64,000 bases of DNA from Merdiplasma sp964643295. Its GTDB lineage: Bacteria; Bacillota; Clostridia; Lachnospirales; Lachnospiraceae. Under the pieces are notes generated by a model. The model was not told the DNA's origin, ran no database searches, and saw only the letters and a program-made list of their open reading frames with translations. Location: the NCBI GenBank assembly GCA_964643295.1, contig CAZXSN010000001.1, forward strand, positions 124,001 through 188,000, written 5' to 3'. Shown one piece after another: positions 39,101 through 48,065 of this stretch. Every line of letters begins with the position of its first letter. The stretch's first letter is position 1. The translations under genes and the position numbers were made by a program.

Positions 39101-42012
39101 CATCGGAATGTATTGAATCAAATTAACCGATTTGGTTTGAGTGACGTTTAACGTGAAAAAAACATCAATCCTGTCTCCGACTAGAGAATGAGTTACCATG
39201 ACTTTTCAGGATTGATGCATGTAGTGTTTCACGTGAAACATTAGTTGAGCAAGTATATGCGCTCAGATTGTATCTGTATGCGTAGTTCACCTGTCTGGTT
39301 ACGTTTCACGTGAAACATGGATCGAACCTGATCCTGGTTTCATAATGCATCGGTAAAGCTTCAACGGTCCGGTCAGATGACGCTTAACGTGAAACAGTGA
39401 TCAAGTCCGTATCGGGGAAGAGACTGTATTGGAAAGGAAGGCCATACCTTTGCAAGCGATGTTTCACGTGAAACATTAGTTGAGCAAATATATGCCTTCA
39501 TAATGCACCGGCATGAGTTCGCCTGCCTGGACTGCTTAAGTTTCACGTGAAACACTCTTCTGGCGACAATCTGACATTAAACGACATGGCAACGGATTCA
39601 GCGGATTGGTGCGATTTACGTTTCACGTGAAACATCTATCGAGGAAACATTTTGCTTAAGACGCGCCGGAAATGGGCCGGTTCAGTTGGGTACTGTTTCA
39701 CTTGAGCTAGATATCGAGCAAAGACTTGAAAAGTGGATGAATTGGAAGGATATCACCGCTCTCTCCCAGGCTATGTTTCACGTGAAACATTTATCGAACC
39801 TGAATCTGGTTTCAGAAATGTTCGGGTACTATACAACGGTCCGATTGGATATCCTTTCGATCGAAACAAACATCGAATAGGCATCTGAGTAGGGACTGTA
39901 TCGGCAAGGAATCATCAGATCGGTGCAAGTGGTGTTCCACGTGAAACATTTTCCGGGGGATACTTCTCTTTAGAAAGCATTGAAAGAAACCCGCAGTTCG
40001 GCCGGCCGATGTTTCATTTCAATCATTTATCATGCAAGTACTAGAGTTCGGTATGCAAAGGAGTTCGAAATACCTCAAAGGCTAAGTGCTACGTGTAACA
40101 AACATCGAGTTAAGTGGATCGCTGGCGTAGTGTTTCACGTGAAACATTTATTGAGACTGCTTTTTGCTTCAGAATGCATTGATGTTGGCTTGTTCGATCC
40201 AGTCGGATGATGTCTCACATGTATGAAAGAAAGATTGCTCCATTCTCTGAGAAAAGATTGAGTTCATTAAGATTCTCGGACCGTAGTAATTGAAGTTTCA
40301 CGTGAAACTTTTTTGAGTGCGTATTCGACTTCGGAACGCTTTGTCTTGGTATCGCCGATCAGACTGGGTTTCGTTTCACGTGAAACAAACATCGAGTCCA
40401 CAAATGGGAAGCGAATGACTTGATATTTATTCATCAGATCGGGGCAAGTGGAGATCCACGTGAAACATTTATGGGGGGCAGCATATGTGCTCAGAATACA
40501 CTGGCATCAAGTTCGCGGGTATGGAGATGTTTTACGTGAAACAATCTCCACTTAATAGCTCAGAATTTTGCCCATTTTTGTCAGGAAGGGCAGCCTGCTT
40601 TGTTAGGCAACGTTCCACATGGATTAATTGAGCCACTCGTCGTAGGATTTTGAAGCAAAATATTCAAGAATGCTCATTTCAATCTGTGTACTATGTGATA
40701 ATTTGTTCGCACTGTTTCCTGGCTCAGAGTGAATTACTTCGTTGCTGTTAGGCGTTTTTTTGAGCAACATTGCATGTGGTATTTTCCTGAGAAACGGAGG
40801 ATCCTCAAAGAAGAGATTCAGTCATTTTTGTCTCCTGTAGATGTTTCACGTGGAACATCATGAGGGACCACTGTGCCGAATTGGATGAAGTTGTCCAAGG
40901 TTTGTTCTCAGACGAACGTTTCACGTGAAACATTCTCTGTGAGCATTGCAGATGGAATTAGAATGTAGGCGTACATATATTAACCCATCTTCCTTTACCT
41001 TTTCATGTGACGGAATCATCCAGCCTGCCCCTGGTTACAAAATGAATTGCCATGTCATCACCAGATTTTCACAGGAGATGTTTCACGTGAAACATGTCAC
41101 GGAGTTCGAACGAATTGATCTGATCAAATGTCCGCATCATTGAGCAATGTTTCACGTGAAACAATTGAGGGCCTGCGACAGAAAATGTTTGGGAAGAAAT
41201 CATCGATTTTTCACACTTCAAAATGCTTGTATGGATTCTTTGACATCATCAGGTAATGTTTCACGTGAAACAATCAACTTTGCAGCTGACATCAAAATGT
41301 CTGACAGGGATCCTGGATTCAAGGTTTTAACTTTCACGTGAAGCAATCATCAACCATGCAGATGGCCTTAAAACCCTGGCACAGATTTTTCGGCATCACC
41401 GGATAATGTTTCACGTGAAACATCATTCATCGAGCTTTCAGCTGACATCAAAATTCCTGGCATAGATTTTTGGGGCTTACTGGAAGAGGTTTCACGTGAA
41501 ACAAGTTGTGGAGGAGAACTTCGGATAGAATTGGAATATTCCGGAGCTTTGTTGGCAGCCTCGCTGGAGTACTGGAAGTTACCAGTCCGTTTGAAGTACA
41601 AGACGGTCTTCTGATCGGACAGACGGTACTGCTTTGACCGGATAAATGGAGTCCCTGGACATGAATAGTCTTCAGGTAATGTTTCACGTGAAACAATCAT
41701 CAGGCGAGAGGCTGATTTTAGAATGTCTGGCATGGATTCTTCGGAGCTACAGAATGAAGTTTCACGTGAAACAATTATCGTGCATGTATTCGGCTTCAGA
41801 TTGTATTTACAGGATTTCTGTGCCGACCTGTGCGGTGTTTCACGTGAAACAAGCTGCGGGAGAAGCTCCTCGTAACGAATTGACCAGGAAAAGATGTCTG
41901 CTCCTTCCGGCAATGTTTCACGTGGAACAACCAGATGCGCAAGCCAGCTGACTTTATAATGAATACTCCAGAGGAGCCAAAGGCTGCTCCAAGCAGTGTT
42001 TCACGTGAAACA
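36199..42012. repeat. Giant parS satellite: about 70 ParB-site units at 79-bp period
   Basis: A 5.8-kb gene-free tandem array of the ParB/Spo0J site TGTTTCACGTGAAACA. Perfect 16-mers start at 36199, 36278, 36442, 36601, 36759, 36994, 37469, 37633, 37791, 39225, 39460, 39774, 40131, 41079, 41148, 41257, 41407, 41680, 41836 and 41997. One mismatch: 37074, 38036, 38115, 38508, 38588, 38667, 38827, 38906, 39065, 39302, 39539, 39619, 39933, 40372, 40528, 40842, 40917, 41488, 41758 and 41914. Two mismatches: 36838, 37233, 37312, 37711, 37868 and 40294. More decayed copies fill most remaining positions (for example 36360, 37548, 38194, 38353, 38985, 39145, 39381, 40452, 41330). Neighbouring sites are mostly 77-82 bases apart, or twice that. 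Spacers share words, notably GAATG about 41 bases after the site start. Inferred role: centromere. Confidence 0.95.
38588..39618. repeat. Higher-order repeat of three 79-bp monomers inside the array
   Basis: Three spacer types recur in fixed order. A begins TTAGTTGAGCAAGTAT after the site. B begins ATAGATCGAACTTG. C follows a decayed site and begins GTGATCGAGTCCG or similar. The A-B-C set starts at 38588, 38827 and 39225 (each about 237 bases), with a partial A-B from 39460. Two extra monomers sit at 39065 and 39145. Copies are much more alike at 237-base spacing than adjacent monomers are, showing block duplication. Confidence 0.8.
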
Positions 42013-42389
42013 TACTCAGAGCGTGAAGCAGCCCTTCTTTCAGGCGTGATTAGGAAAAAGCCACGGATTTCTACAGGTTTCGATATACCTTTTCTCCTTT
42101 GATTTGGCATTTCCTGGCTTTTCTTTTCCATGGTTTAGTGGTAGAATAGAACGAAACGGCAGATGTAGGGCTGAAAATTTTTGACTGTGTTAACTTATAA
42201 TAAGATATGAATATATTAATTATACATTATAGCAGAACGAACTAGTGTTTCGCCGCAGGGGCGGAGAATTCTCTTAAGAGGTATTTGCGGAAGCAAAAAC
42301 CCTGGCGGTAGGTTTCAGTTCCAGCGTTCTTCCATTTACTTTGGATTGTATGTATTTGATGAAAGTTGGGCTGGATGGAAAGAAAACAA

Positions 42390-42406
42390 TGTTTCACTTT
42401 GAAACA
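42390..42406 (+). promoter_or_regulatory. parS variant with one extra base in the parA leader
   Basis: TGTTTCACTTTGAAACA: both parS half-sites are intact, but the central CACGTG is CACTTTG-like, so the half-sites are one base further apart. It ends 21 bases before the parA ATG. ParB/ParA autoregulation through it is possible, or it is a decayed array unit. Confidence 0.6.
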
Positions 42407-42427
42407 GGATCTGCAAAGGAGAACAAC

Positions 42428-43204
42428 ATGGGAAGGACCATCGTAATCGCTAATCAGAAAGGCGGAGTCGGAAAGACCACCACGGCGATCAATCTTTCCG
42501 CTTCGCTGGCAAAACTGGGGAAGAAGACCTTGCTTATTGACATGGACCCTCAGGGAAATACAACCAGCGGAATTGGAGTTCACAAAGACCGCACGGAAAG
42601 AAATGCCTATTCCCTGCTTTTGGGGGAGAGCCGGGTCGAAGACGTGATACTCAAAGGAATTTATGAGAATCTGGATCTGCTCCCCTCCAACATTGATCTG
42701 GCGGCAGCGGAGATTGAACTGGCCGGCATCGACAGGAAGGAGTTTATCTTAAAAACCGCGCTTGATCATGTGAAAGACCAGTACGACTGTCTGCTGATTG
42801 ACTGCCCGCCTTCCCTGAATGTGCTGACGATCAATTCCATGTGTGCCGGTGATACGGTTCTGATCCCGATCCAATGCGAATACTATGCGCTGGAAGGGCT
42901 GACCCAGCTGATGCATACCATTCAGCTGGTGAAAAGCAGACTGAACCCGAACCTGAAGGTGGAGGGGGTTGTCTTTACCATGTTTGACGCCCGCACGAAT
43001 CTCTCCCAGCAGGTGGTAGACAACGTAAAGGATAACGTGAAGCTTTATATTTTTGACAGTGTCATTCCAAGGAATGTCCGTCTGGCGGAGGCTCCCAGCT
43101 ACGGGATGCCGATTACGGAGTACGACGCGAAATCGACCGGTGCGGAACGGTATCTGATGCTGGCCAAAGAAGTGATAAGAAGGGGAGAAGAAGCATGGCA
43201 GTAA
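42428..43204 (+). CDS. parA: Chromosome-partition ATPase ParA (Soj)
   Basis: A 258-residue ParA/MinD ATPase. The deviant Walker A KGGVGKTTTAINLS is at about residues 10-23, the switch region DMDPQGNTTSGIG follows, and LLIDCPPSLNVLTINS is the Walker B region. ParA-ATP coats the nucleoid and ParB-parS complexes trigger hydrolysis, moving or tethering origins; in Bacillus Soj also acts on DnaA. The ATG at 42428 follows AAAGGAGAACAAC. The frame is open 29 codons upstream but lacks a second site. It overlaps parB by 10 bases. Confidence 0.97.
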   Translation: MGRTIVIANQKGGVGKTTTAINLSASLAKLGKKTLLIDMDPQGNTTSGIGVHKDRTERNAYSLLLGESRVEDVILKGIYENLDLLPSNIDLAAAEIELAGIDRKEFILKTALDHVKDQYDCLLIDCPPSLNVLTINSMCAGDTVLIPIQCEYYALEGLTQLMHTIQLVKSRLNPNLKVEGVVFTMFDARTNLSQQVVDNVKDNVKLYIFDSVIPRNVRLAEAPSYGMPITEYDAKSTGAERYLMLAKEVIRRGEEAWQ

Positions 43205-44082
43205 AGAAGAAGGGATTGGGGAAAGGGCTGGACAGCATCATTCCGGAATATGAGGAAGCGGCGGAAACTTCCAAACCGGAGGAGCAGACCAGAACTGTTT
43301 TGAAGATCTCGGAGGTAGAGCCGAACCGGGAACAGCCCCGCAGGAATTTCAATGAGGACGCGCTGGAGGAGCTGGCGGATTCGATCAGACAGTATGGTGT
43401 GCTGCAGCCGCTGCTGGTTTCAAAGAAGGAAAATTATTACGAGATCATCACCGGGGAAAGACGGTGGCGGGCCGCGAAGAAGGCCGGTCTAAGCGAGATC
43501 CCGGTGATTGTGAAGGACTTTTCCAAACAGGAGATTCTGGAAATTTCCCTGATCGAAAACCTTCAGAGGGAGAATTTAAATCCGATTGAGGAGGCCATGG
43601 CTTACGAAAGACTTCTTTCGGAGTTTCATCTGAAGCAGGATGAAGTGGCGGAGAAGGTCTCCAAAAGCAGGACGGCGGTTACCAATGCGGTTCGCCTTCT
43701 GCAGTTGGATTCGCGCGTACAGCAGATGGTGATTGACGATAAACTTACCGCCGGACATGCCAGGACGCTTCTGGGAATCGAAGATAAGGAAACCCAGTGG
43801 AAGATCGCGAATCGGGTGTTCGAGGAGAAGCTGAGTGTGCGCGAGCTGGAGAAACTTGTAAAGAAGCTGCAGAGGGGAGAGAGGCCCAAACCGGAGCCCG
43901 TAAACGATGTTGCCGAGTATGCCTACAAAGCAATGGAAGAAAGAATGCGGGATGTACTGGGCACGAAGGTGACCCTGCGCCATAAACCGGATAATAAAGG
44001 GAAAATTGAGATTGAATACTATTCGAGGGAGGATCTGGAACGGATCTATGATCTCCTTGAGAAATGTGCAGAGAAGGCATAA
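43195..44082 (+). CDS. parB: Chromosome-partition protein ParB (Spo0J)
   Basis: A 295-residue ParB. The N-terminal ParA-activating motif is KKGLGKGLDSIIPE, the CTP-binding motif GERRWRA is at 87-93, and ENLQRENLNPIEEA is at 121-134. The parS-reading helix-turn-helix includes KLTAGHARTLLGIED, and the C-terminal dimer domain ends in YSREDLERIYDLLEK. ParB dimers load at parS as CTP-dependent clamps and slide onto flanking DNA. All hallmark motifs are intact, so the neighbouring parS array should be functional. It is translationally coupled to parA. Confidence 0.97.
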   Translation: MAVKKKGLGKGLDSIIPEYEEAAETSKPEEQTRTVLKISEVEPNREQPRRNFNEDALEELADSIRQYGVLQPLLVSKKENYYEIITGERRWRAAKKAGLSEIPVIVKDFSKQEILEISLIENLQRENLNPIEEAMAYERLLSEFHLKQDEVAEKVSKSRTAVTNAVRLLQLDSRVQQMVIDDKLTAGHARTLLGIEDKETQWKIANRVFEEKLSVRELEKLVKKLQRGERPKPEPVNDVAEYAYKAMEERMRDVLGTKVTLRHKPDNKGKIEIEYYSREDLERIYDLLEKCAEKA

Positions 44083-44123
44083 GATATTCGTGCATAACAA
44101 ATTGACTGTACAGGAGGCAGCAG

Positions 44124-44636
44124 ATGCAGAGCAGAATTTTTGAATCCCTGGGATTTGATCCGGGGATCATCATGATTGTGATGATGGCAATCATGGTGTT
44201 TGTATTGCTATATATGGTTCGGGTTTCCATGAAACTGACACGGTTCCTGAAAAAATACCGCATTTTTATGCGCGGCAAAGACGCCGTTTCTCTGGAAAAA
44301 GCGTTTGAGCAGAAATTTCTGGAAGTGGACCGCCTGGATGAGATGACCAGAGTGCAGGGTGCCGAGATCGCGAAACTCAAGGAAATGCTGGCCCGAACAA
44401 CGAACAAGATCGGGATCGTGAAGTATGATGCGTTTCCTGACGTGGGAGGAAAGTTAAGTTTCGCTCTTGCCATGCTGGATGAGAGCAATTCCGGTTTTGT
44501 GCTGAACGCAATCCACAGCCGGGACGGCTGCTATACGTATATCAAGGAGATTGTGAAAGGGGAATCCTACATTGTCCTGGGCCAGGAGGAAAAAGATGCT
44601 CTGCGGCAGGCCGTGAACTACATGGGAGATCTGTAA
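44124..44636 (+). CDS. DUF4446 family membrane-anchored protein
   Basis: A 170-residue protein with one N-terminal membrane helix (IIMIVMMAIMVFVLLYMV), a basic/acidic helical linker, and a compact C-terminal domain (GIVKYDAFPDVGGKLSFALAMLDESNSGFVL). This matches DUF4446, a family found directly after parB in many Clostridia. Function is unknown; a role tied to segregation at the membrane is suggested by synteny only. AGGAGGCAGCAG precedes the ATG. Confidence 0.88.
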   Translation: MQSRIFESLGFDPGIIMIVMMAIMVFVLLYMVRVSMKLTRFLKKYRIFMRGKDAVSLEKAFEQKFLEVDRLDEMTRVQGAEIAKLKEMLARTTNKIGIVKYDAFPDVGGKLSFALAMLDESNSGFVLNAIHSRDGCYTYIKEIVKGESYIVLGQEEKDALRQAVNYMGDL

Positions 44637-44946
44637 AAAAAATGGAGAATCCTCCTCCGGATTTCGGTAAAATAGATATTGGTAATTCCCGTTGTTCTAT
44701 GTTATCATAAGACAGGCAAAAGCGCATGCAGGGGCAAAATGATGTTTGGCCGCAGCCATTTTTCATCCGCACAGGAAAGGGTAAAAATGCGCGTTTCATT
44801 CGGGTTTTTGCCTCATAGACATTCATCGGCTATGCGGCGGCACTGCAGCGCAGAAATAGGAAAACTTTCAGGGGCCGGGCAACCCGCTTTATCTTTCAGG
44901 TTAAGAGGCTGCCTGGACGTATGATTTAAATAAGAAAGGAAAAAAG
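44637..44946. other. 310-base leader before serS, no T-box seen
   Basis: No gene is supported. I looked for the conserved AGGGTGGNACCGCG element of a serine T-box and did not find it. A modest hairpin-forming region lies near 44870-44910 (GGGCCGGGCAACCCGC). The serS promoter is presumably here. Confidence 0.45.
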
Positions 44947-46239
44947 ATGCTGGATATCAAATTCGTAAGAGAAAATCCTGAGATTGTAAAGCAGAATATC
45001 AGAAATAAGTTTCAGGACGAAAAGCTTCCGCTGGTAGACGAGGTTCTGGAACTGGATAAGGAAAACCGCACAATCAAGCAGGAACTGCAGTCTCTGCAGG
45101 CTGACCGGAACCGGATCTCCAAGGAGATCGGCAGACTGATGGGGCAGGGAAAACGTGAGGAGGCCGAGCAGGCCAAGACAAAAGTCGCGGAGTTTGCCCA
45201 GCGCATGAATGACCTTGCGGCCAGGGAAAAGGATGTGGAGACGGACCTTAGGCAGAAGATGATGCGCATTCCCAACATCATCGATCCGTCGGTGCCCATC
45301 GGGCGGGACGACAGTGAGAACGTGGAGATCGAACGCTTTGGGGAACCGGTGGTTCCGGATTTCGAGATCCCGTATCACACGGAGATCATGGAGAAATTTC
45401 AGGGGATTGATATGGATGCCTCTGCCCGTGTGGCAGGCAACGGCTTCTATTATCTGATGGGGGATATCGCGAGACTGCACTCCTCCATTCTCTCCTATGC
45501 GCGTGATTTTATGATCGGCAGAGGGTTTACCTACTGCATTCCTCCATTCATGATCCGCAGCAACGTGGTGACCGGCGTGATGAGCTTTGCCGAAATGGAT
45601 GCCATGATGTACAAGATCGAGGGAGAAGATCTGTACCTGATTGGGACAAGCGAACATTCCATGATCGGAAAATTTATCGATACGATCACCCCGGAGGAGG
45701 AACTGCCGTATACCCTCACGAGTTATTCCCCCTGTTTCCGCAAGGAGAAGGGTGCCCATGGAATCGAGGAGCGCGGGGTTTACAGGATCCATCAGTTTGA
45801 AAAGCAGGAGATGATTGTGGTCTGCAAACCGGAGGACAGTCCCCTGTGGTTCGACAGACTGTGGCAGAATACGGTGGACTTTTTCCGTTCCCTGGATATC
45901 CCTGTGCGCACACTGGAGTGCTGTTCCGGGGATCTGGCGGATCTGAAAGTAAAGTCTCTGGATGTGGAGGCCTGGTCGCCGCGCCAGAAGAAATATTTTG
46001 AGGTTGGCAGCTGCTCCAATCTTGGCGATGCCCAGGCCAGGAGATTGGGGATTCGCGTGAAGACGAAGGACGGGAAAAAATATTTCGCGCATACCCTGAA
46101 TAATACGGTCGTGGCTCCGCCGCGCATGCTGATCGCCTACCTGGAAAACAACCTGCAGGCGGATGGCTCGGTGAAAATTCCAGGCCCGCTGCAGCCGTAT
46201 ATGGGCGGACAGACAGTGATAGAAGTGAAGAATTCCTGA
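44947..46239 (+). CDS. serS: Seryl-tRNA synthetase
   Basis: A 430-residue class II synthetase charging tRNA-Ser. The N-terminal coiled-coil arm (about 28-105, NRTIKQELQSLQADRNRIS) clasps the tRNA. Motif 2 is CFRKEKGAHGIEERGVYRIHQF, and motif 3 lies at NTVVAPPRMLIAYLENN. Complete and of normal length. AAGAAAGGAAAAAAG precedes the ATG. Confidence 0.97.
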   Translation: MLDIKFVRENPEIVKQNIRNKFQDEKLPLVDEVLELDKENRTIKQELQSLQADRNRISKEIGRLMGQGKREEAEQAKTKVAEFAQRMNDLAAREKDVETDLRQKMMRIPNIIDPSVPIGRDDSENVEIERFGEPVVPDFEIPYHTEIMEKFQGIDMDASARVAGNGFYYLMGDIARLHSSILSYARDFMIGRGFTYCIPPFMIRSNVVTGVMSFAEMDAMMYKIEGEDLYLIGTSEHSMIGKFIDTITPEEELPYTLTSYSPCFRKEKGAHGIEERGVYRIHQFEKQEMIVVCKPEDSPLWFDRLWQNTVDFFRSLDIPVRTLECCSGDLADLKVKSLDVEAWSPRQKKYFEVGSCSNLGDAQARRLGIRVKTKDGKKYFAHTLNNTVVAPPRMLIAYLENNLQADGSVKIPGPLQPYMGGQTVIEVKNS

Positions 46240-46397
46240 TGCAGCCGCCCTCTTTCTTAAGGGGAAGGGTTTAAGGCAGGCTCCCTGTGGGCAGACGGCT
46301 GTCTTAAGGATGCGGCGGTCTCCCCGCAGTCATAGGATTGGAAGTTTTTCGCTTTTTATGTGGCAGTAAAGTTTATGGGGAAGAGGAGGTGGAAAAC

Positions 46398-47282
46398 GTG
46401 CACAGCTATTTGAGGGCGATTGGATTCGCGGATTCAATCACTACGGAACGTGATCTGGAGCAGCTGCTGGATGAAATTTTCCGCAGTTATGAGGAGCATG
46501 GGGCCGTGAAGATTGAGGATGGAAGAAGAGCGTTTGTCGAGATGGCAAAGTCTTTTGGTCCTGGGATTGGCATCAAGCTTTGCGGAGAGTTGGACGATCA
46601 CGGATTCCACCGCCAGTATTACTTCCCTTATCTGAATGGAAGCGGGATTTCCACGTCGGAGGATCTGACGATCGAAAGAAAGGTGAGTGGGGATTCCTAT
46701 TCGGGTGTCTGCGAGGATGACCGCATGGGGATTTCCCTGATCTTTTTTCTGCAGAACCCGGCGGATTTCTGCCGGGAGAGCATTGCCAGCTACCTGCCGG
46801 GAGACCAGGTGACCACGACATTTTCCGGGCTGTCCCTAAGAGGAGAGATTCTGCTCCCGGTTGAAAAGAACAGGGAGCGGAAGGAAGAGCAGGAAAAGTA
46901 TTTTTCCAACAGGGAACAACTGATGTCGGCGGCCAAGAATGGGGATCCGGAGGCGATAGAGAGCCTGACAATGGACAACATGGATATTTATTCCATGCTC
47001 TCCCGCAGAGTCGAGTATGAGGATGTACTGTCCATTGTGGACACATCCTTTATGCCGTACGGAATCGAATGCGATCAGTATCAGGTGATCGGTACGATCA
47101 ATTTCTACACGAGGGTTCTCAACAGCTATACAAAGGAGATCCTGTACAAGATGAACATTGAGTGCAACGGTGTGCTGTTTGATATCTGCATCAACAGCCG
47201 GGATCTTCTGGGGGATCCGGAAGTTGGCCGCAGGTTCAAGGGGGTCATCTGGCTGCAGGGGAAAATAAATTTTCCAAAATAA
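46398..47282 (+). CDS. DUF3881-like protein
   Basis: A 294-residue soluble protein starting with GTG (VHSYLRAIGFADSITTERDLEQLL), chosen because AGGAGG lies 7 bases upstream; the frame is open 20 codons earlier. The sequence fits DUF3881, a Lachnospiraceae-restricted family often near serS. No catalytic motif is visible. Two internal halves are joined by a charged stretch (KNRERKEEQEKYFSNREQ, about 165-182). Function unknown. Confidence 0.8.
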   Translation: MHSYLRAIGFADSITTERDLEQLLDEIFRSYEEHGAVKIEDGRRAFVEMAKSFGPGIGIKLCGELDDHGFHRQYYFPYLNGSGISTSEDLTIERKVSGDSYSGVCEDDRMGISLIFFLQNPADFCRESIASYLPGDQVTTTFSGLSLRGEILLPVEKNRERKEEQEKYFSNREQLMSAAKNGDPEAIESLTMDNMDIYSMLSRRVEYEDVLSIVDTSFMPYGIECDQYQVIGTINFYTRVLNSYTKEILYKMNIECNGVLFDICINSRDLLGDPEVGRRFKGVIWLQGKINFPK

Positions 47283-47478
47283 GGAAGATTGGGTGTTTCC
47301 TTTTCCAAAGGGATCTGGTATAATAGGTTTTGCTGCAGGGAGCTGCCGAATGGTCCAGGCGTCAGGTTTTAAATGCCTGTCACTGCGACGGGAAGAGGAA
47401 GGGTTTCCCTGGGAGAGTCCTCGCAGTTTTCTCTTTTTCGTTCACAGAAACGGCAGCGGCACAGCAGCAGTATCTTAA

Positions 47479-47552
47479 GTTCCTATAGCTCAGCAGGATA
47501 GAGCGTTCGCCTCCTAAGCGAAAGGCCGCGCGTTCGAATCGCGCTAGGAACG
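47479..47552 (+). tRNA. tRNA-Arg, anticodon CCT
   Basis: A 74-base cloverleaf. The acceptor GTTCCTA pairs with TAGGAAC. The D arm is in AGCTCAGCAGGATAGAGC. The anticodon stem TTCGC/GCGAA holds loop CTCCTAA (anticodon CCT, reading AGG), and the T arm is GCGCG-TTCGAAT-CGCGC. The discriminator base is G, and CCA is not encoded. A terminator follows at once. Confidence 0.96.
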
Positions 47553-47558
47553 TTTCAA

Positions 47559-47597
47559 CAGCCAGAATTCCGTAAGAAAGAGTTCTGGCTGCTTTTC
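47559..47597 (+). terminator. Intrinsic terminator after tRNA-Arg
   Basis: CAGCCAGAA (47559-47567) pairs with TTCTGGCTG (47583-47591), followed by CTTTTC. It closes the tRNA transcript 7 bases past the gene. Confidence 0.75.
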
Positions 47598-48065
47598 TGT
47601 TCTCAGGCGTTTTCGCACGGACAAGACGGCCGCATCCGGCATCGGTCCAGCTCAGTTCCCTGGGGATTTTCATTTCGAAAGCGGGAGACCTCCGCATCTT
47701 TTCCGAAAAAGACGGGTTATGAGACAGGTCCTTTTCCCAGTTCAAAGGAAATTTCTTCTCAATCGGAAACCGCTCCTCCCTGCGGGAGAGCGTATGCTTC
47801 TCATCAAGCATACCGGCGTGATAGCGGGAGTAATCCTCGAACCGGCAGGCATCGCTGGAGTAAAGAGATTCACAGCTGCCAAAATTTTGAACGATCATCC
47901 GGGATTCTGCCTTAAACAGGTTTCCATAGCCCTGTGAGAAACTGATCGTGTGTACCGTTGTTCCCGCAGTGCATGGCGGGAAAAGAGCACCCGCCGCAGC
48001 TGCAAAAGAGATGCTCCCTCTCCTGCCTTAAAAAGGAACCGGGGAGGGAACGGCCAATCTTTGTC
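47598..48065. other. Gene-free gap of about 470 bases
   Basis: I see no supported gene between the tRNA and the convergent aldo/keto reductase. Imperfect GC-rich inverted sequence near 48010-48055 may terminate the reductase gene. Confidence 0.4.

Noticed and set aside
36199..42012. CRISPR array
   Set aside because: The repeat is a 16-bp ParB palindrome, spacers are about 63 bases and similar to each other, and there are no cas genes. A CRISPR array would have unique spacers and longer repeats.
36198..42131. Many open frames across the array, with recurring MFHVKH, VSRET or CFT peptides (up to 181 codons at 41368-41913)
   Set aside because: They are translations of the repeated parS palindrome in different frames, without ribosome-binding sites or consistent start points. 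The DNA repeat, not a protein, is what is conserved.
44637..44946. Serine T-box riboswitch before serS
   Set aside because: The conserved AGGGTGGNACCGCG element and a terminator hairpin with a T-run were not found.
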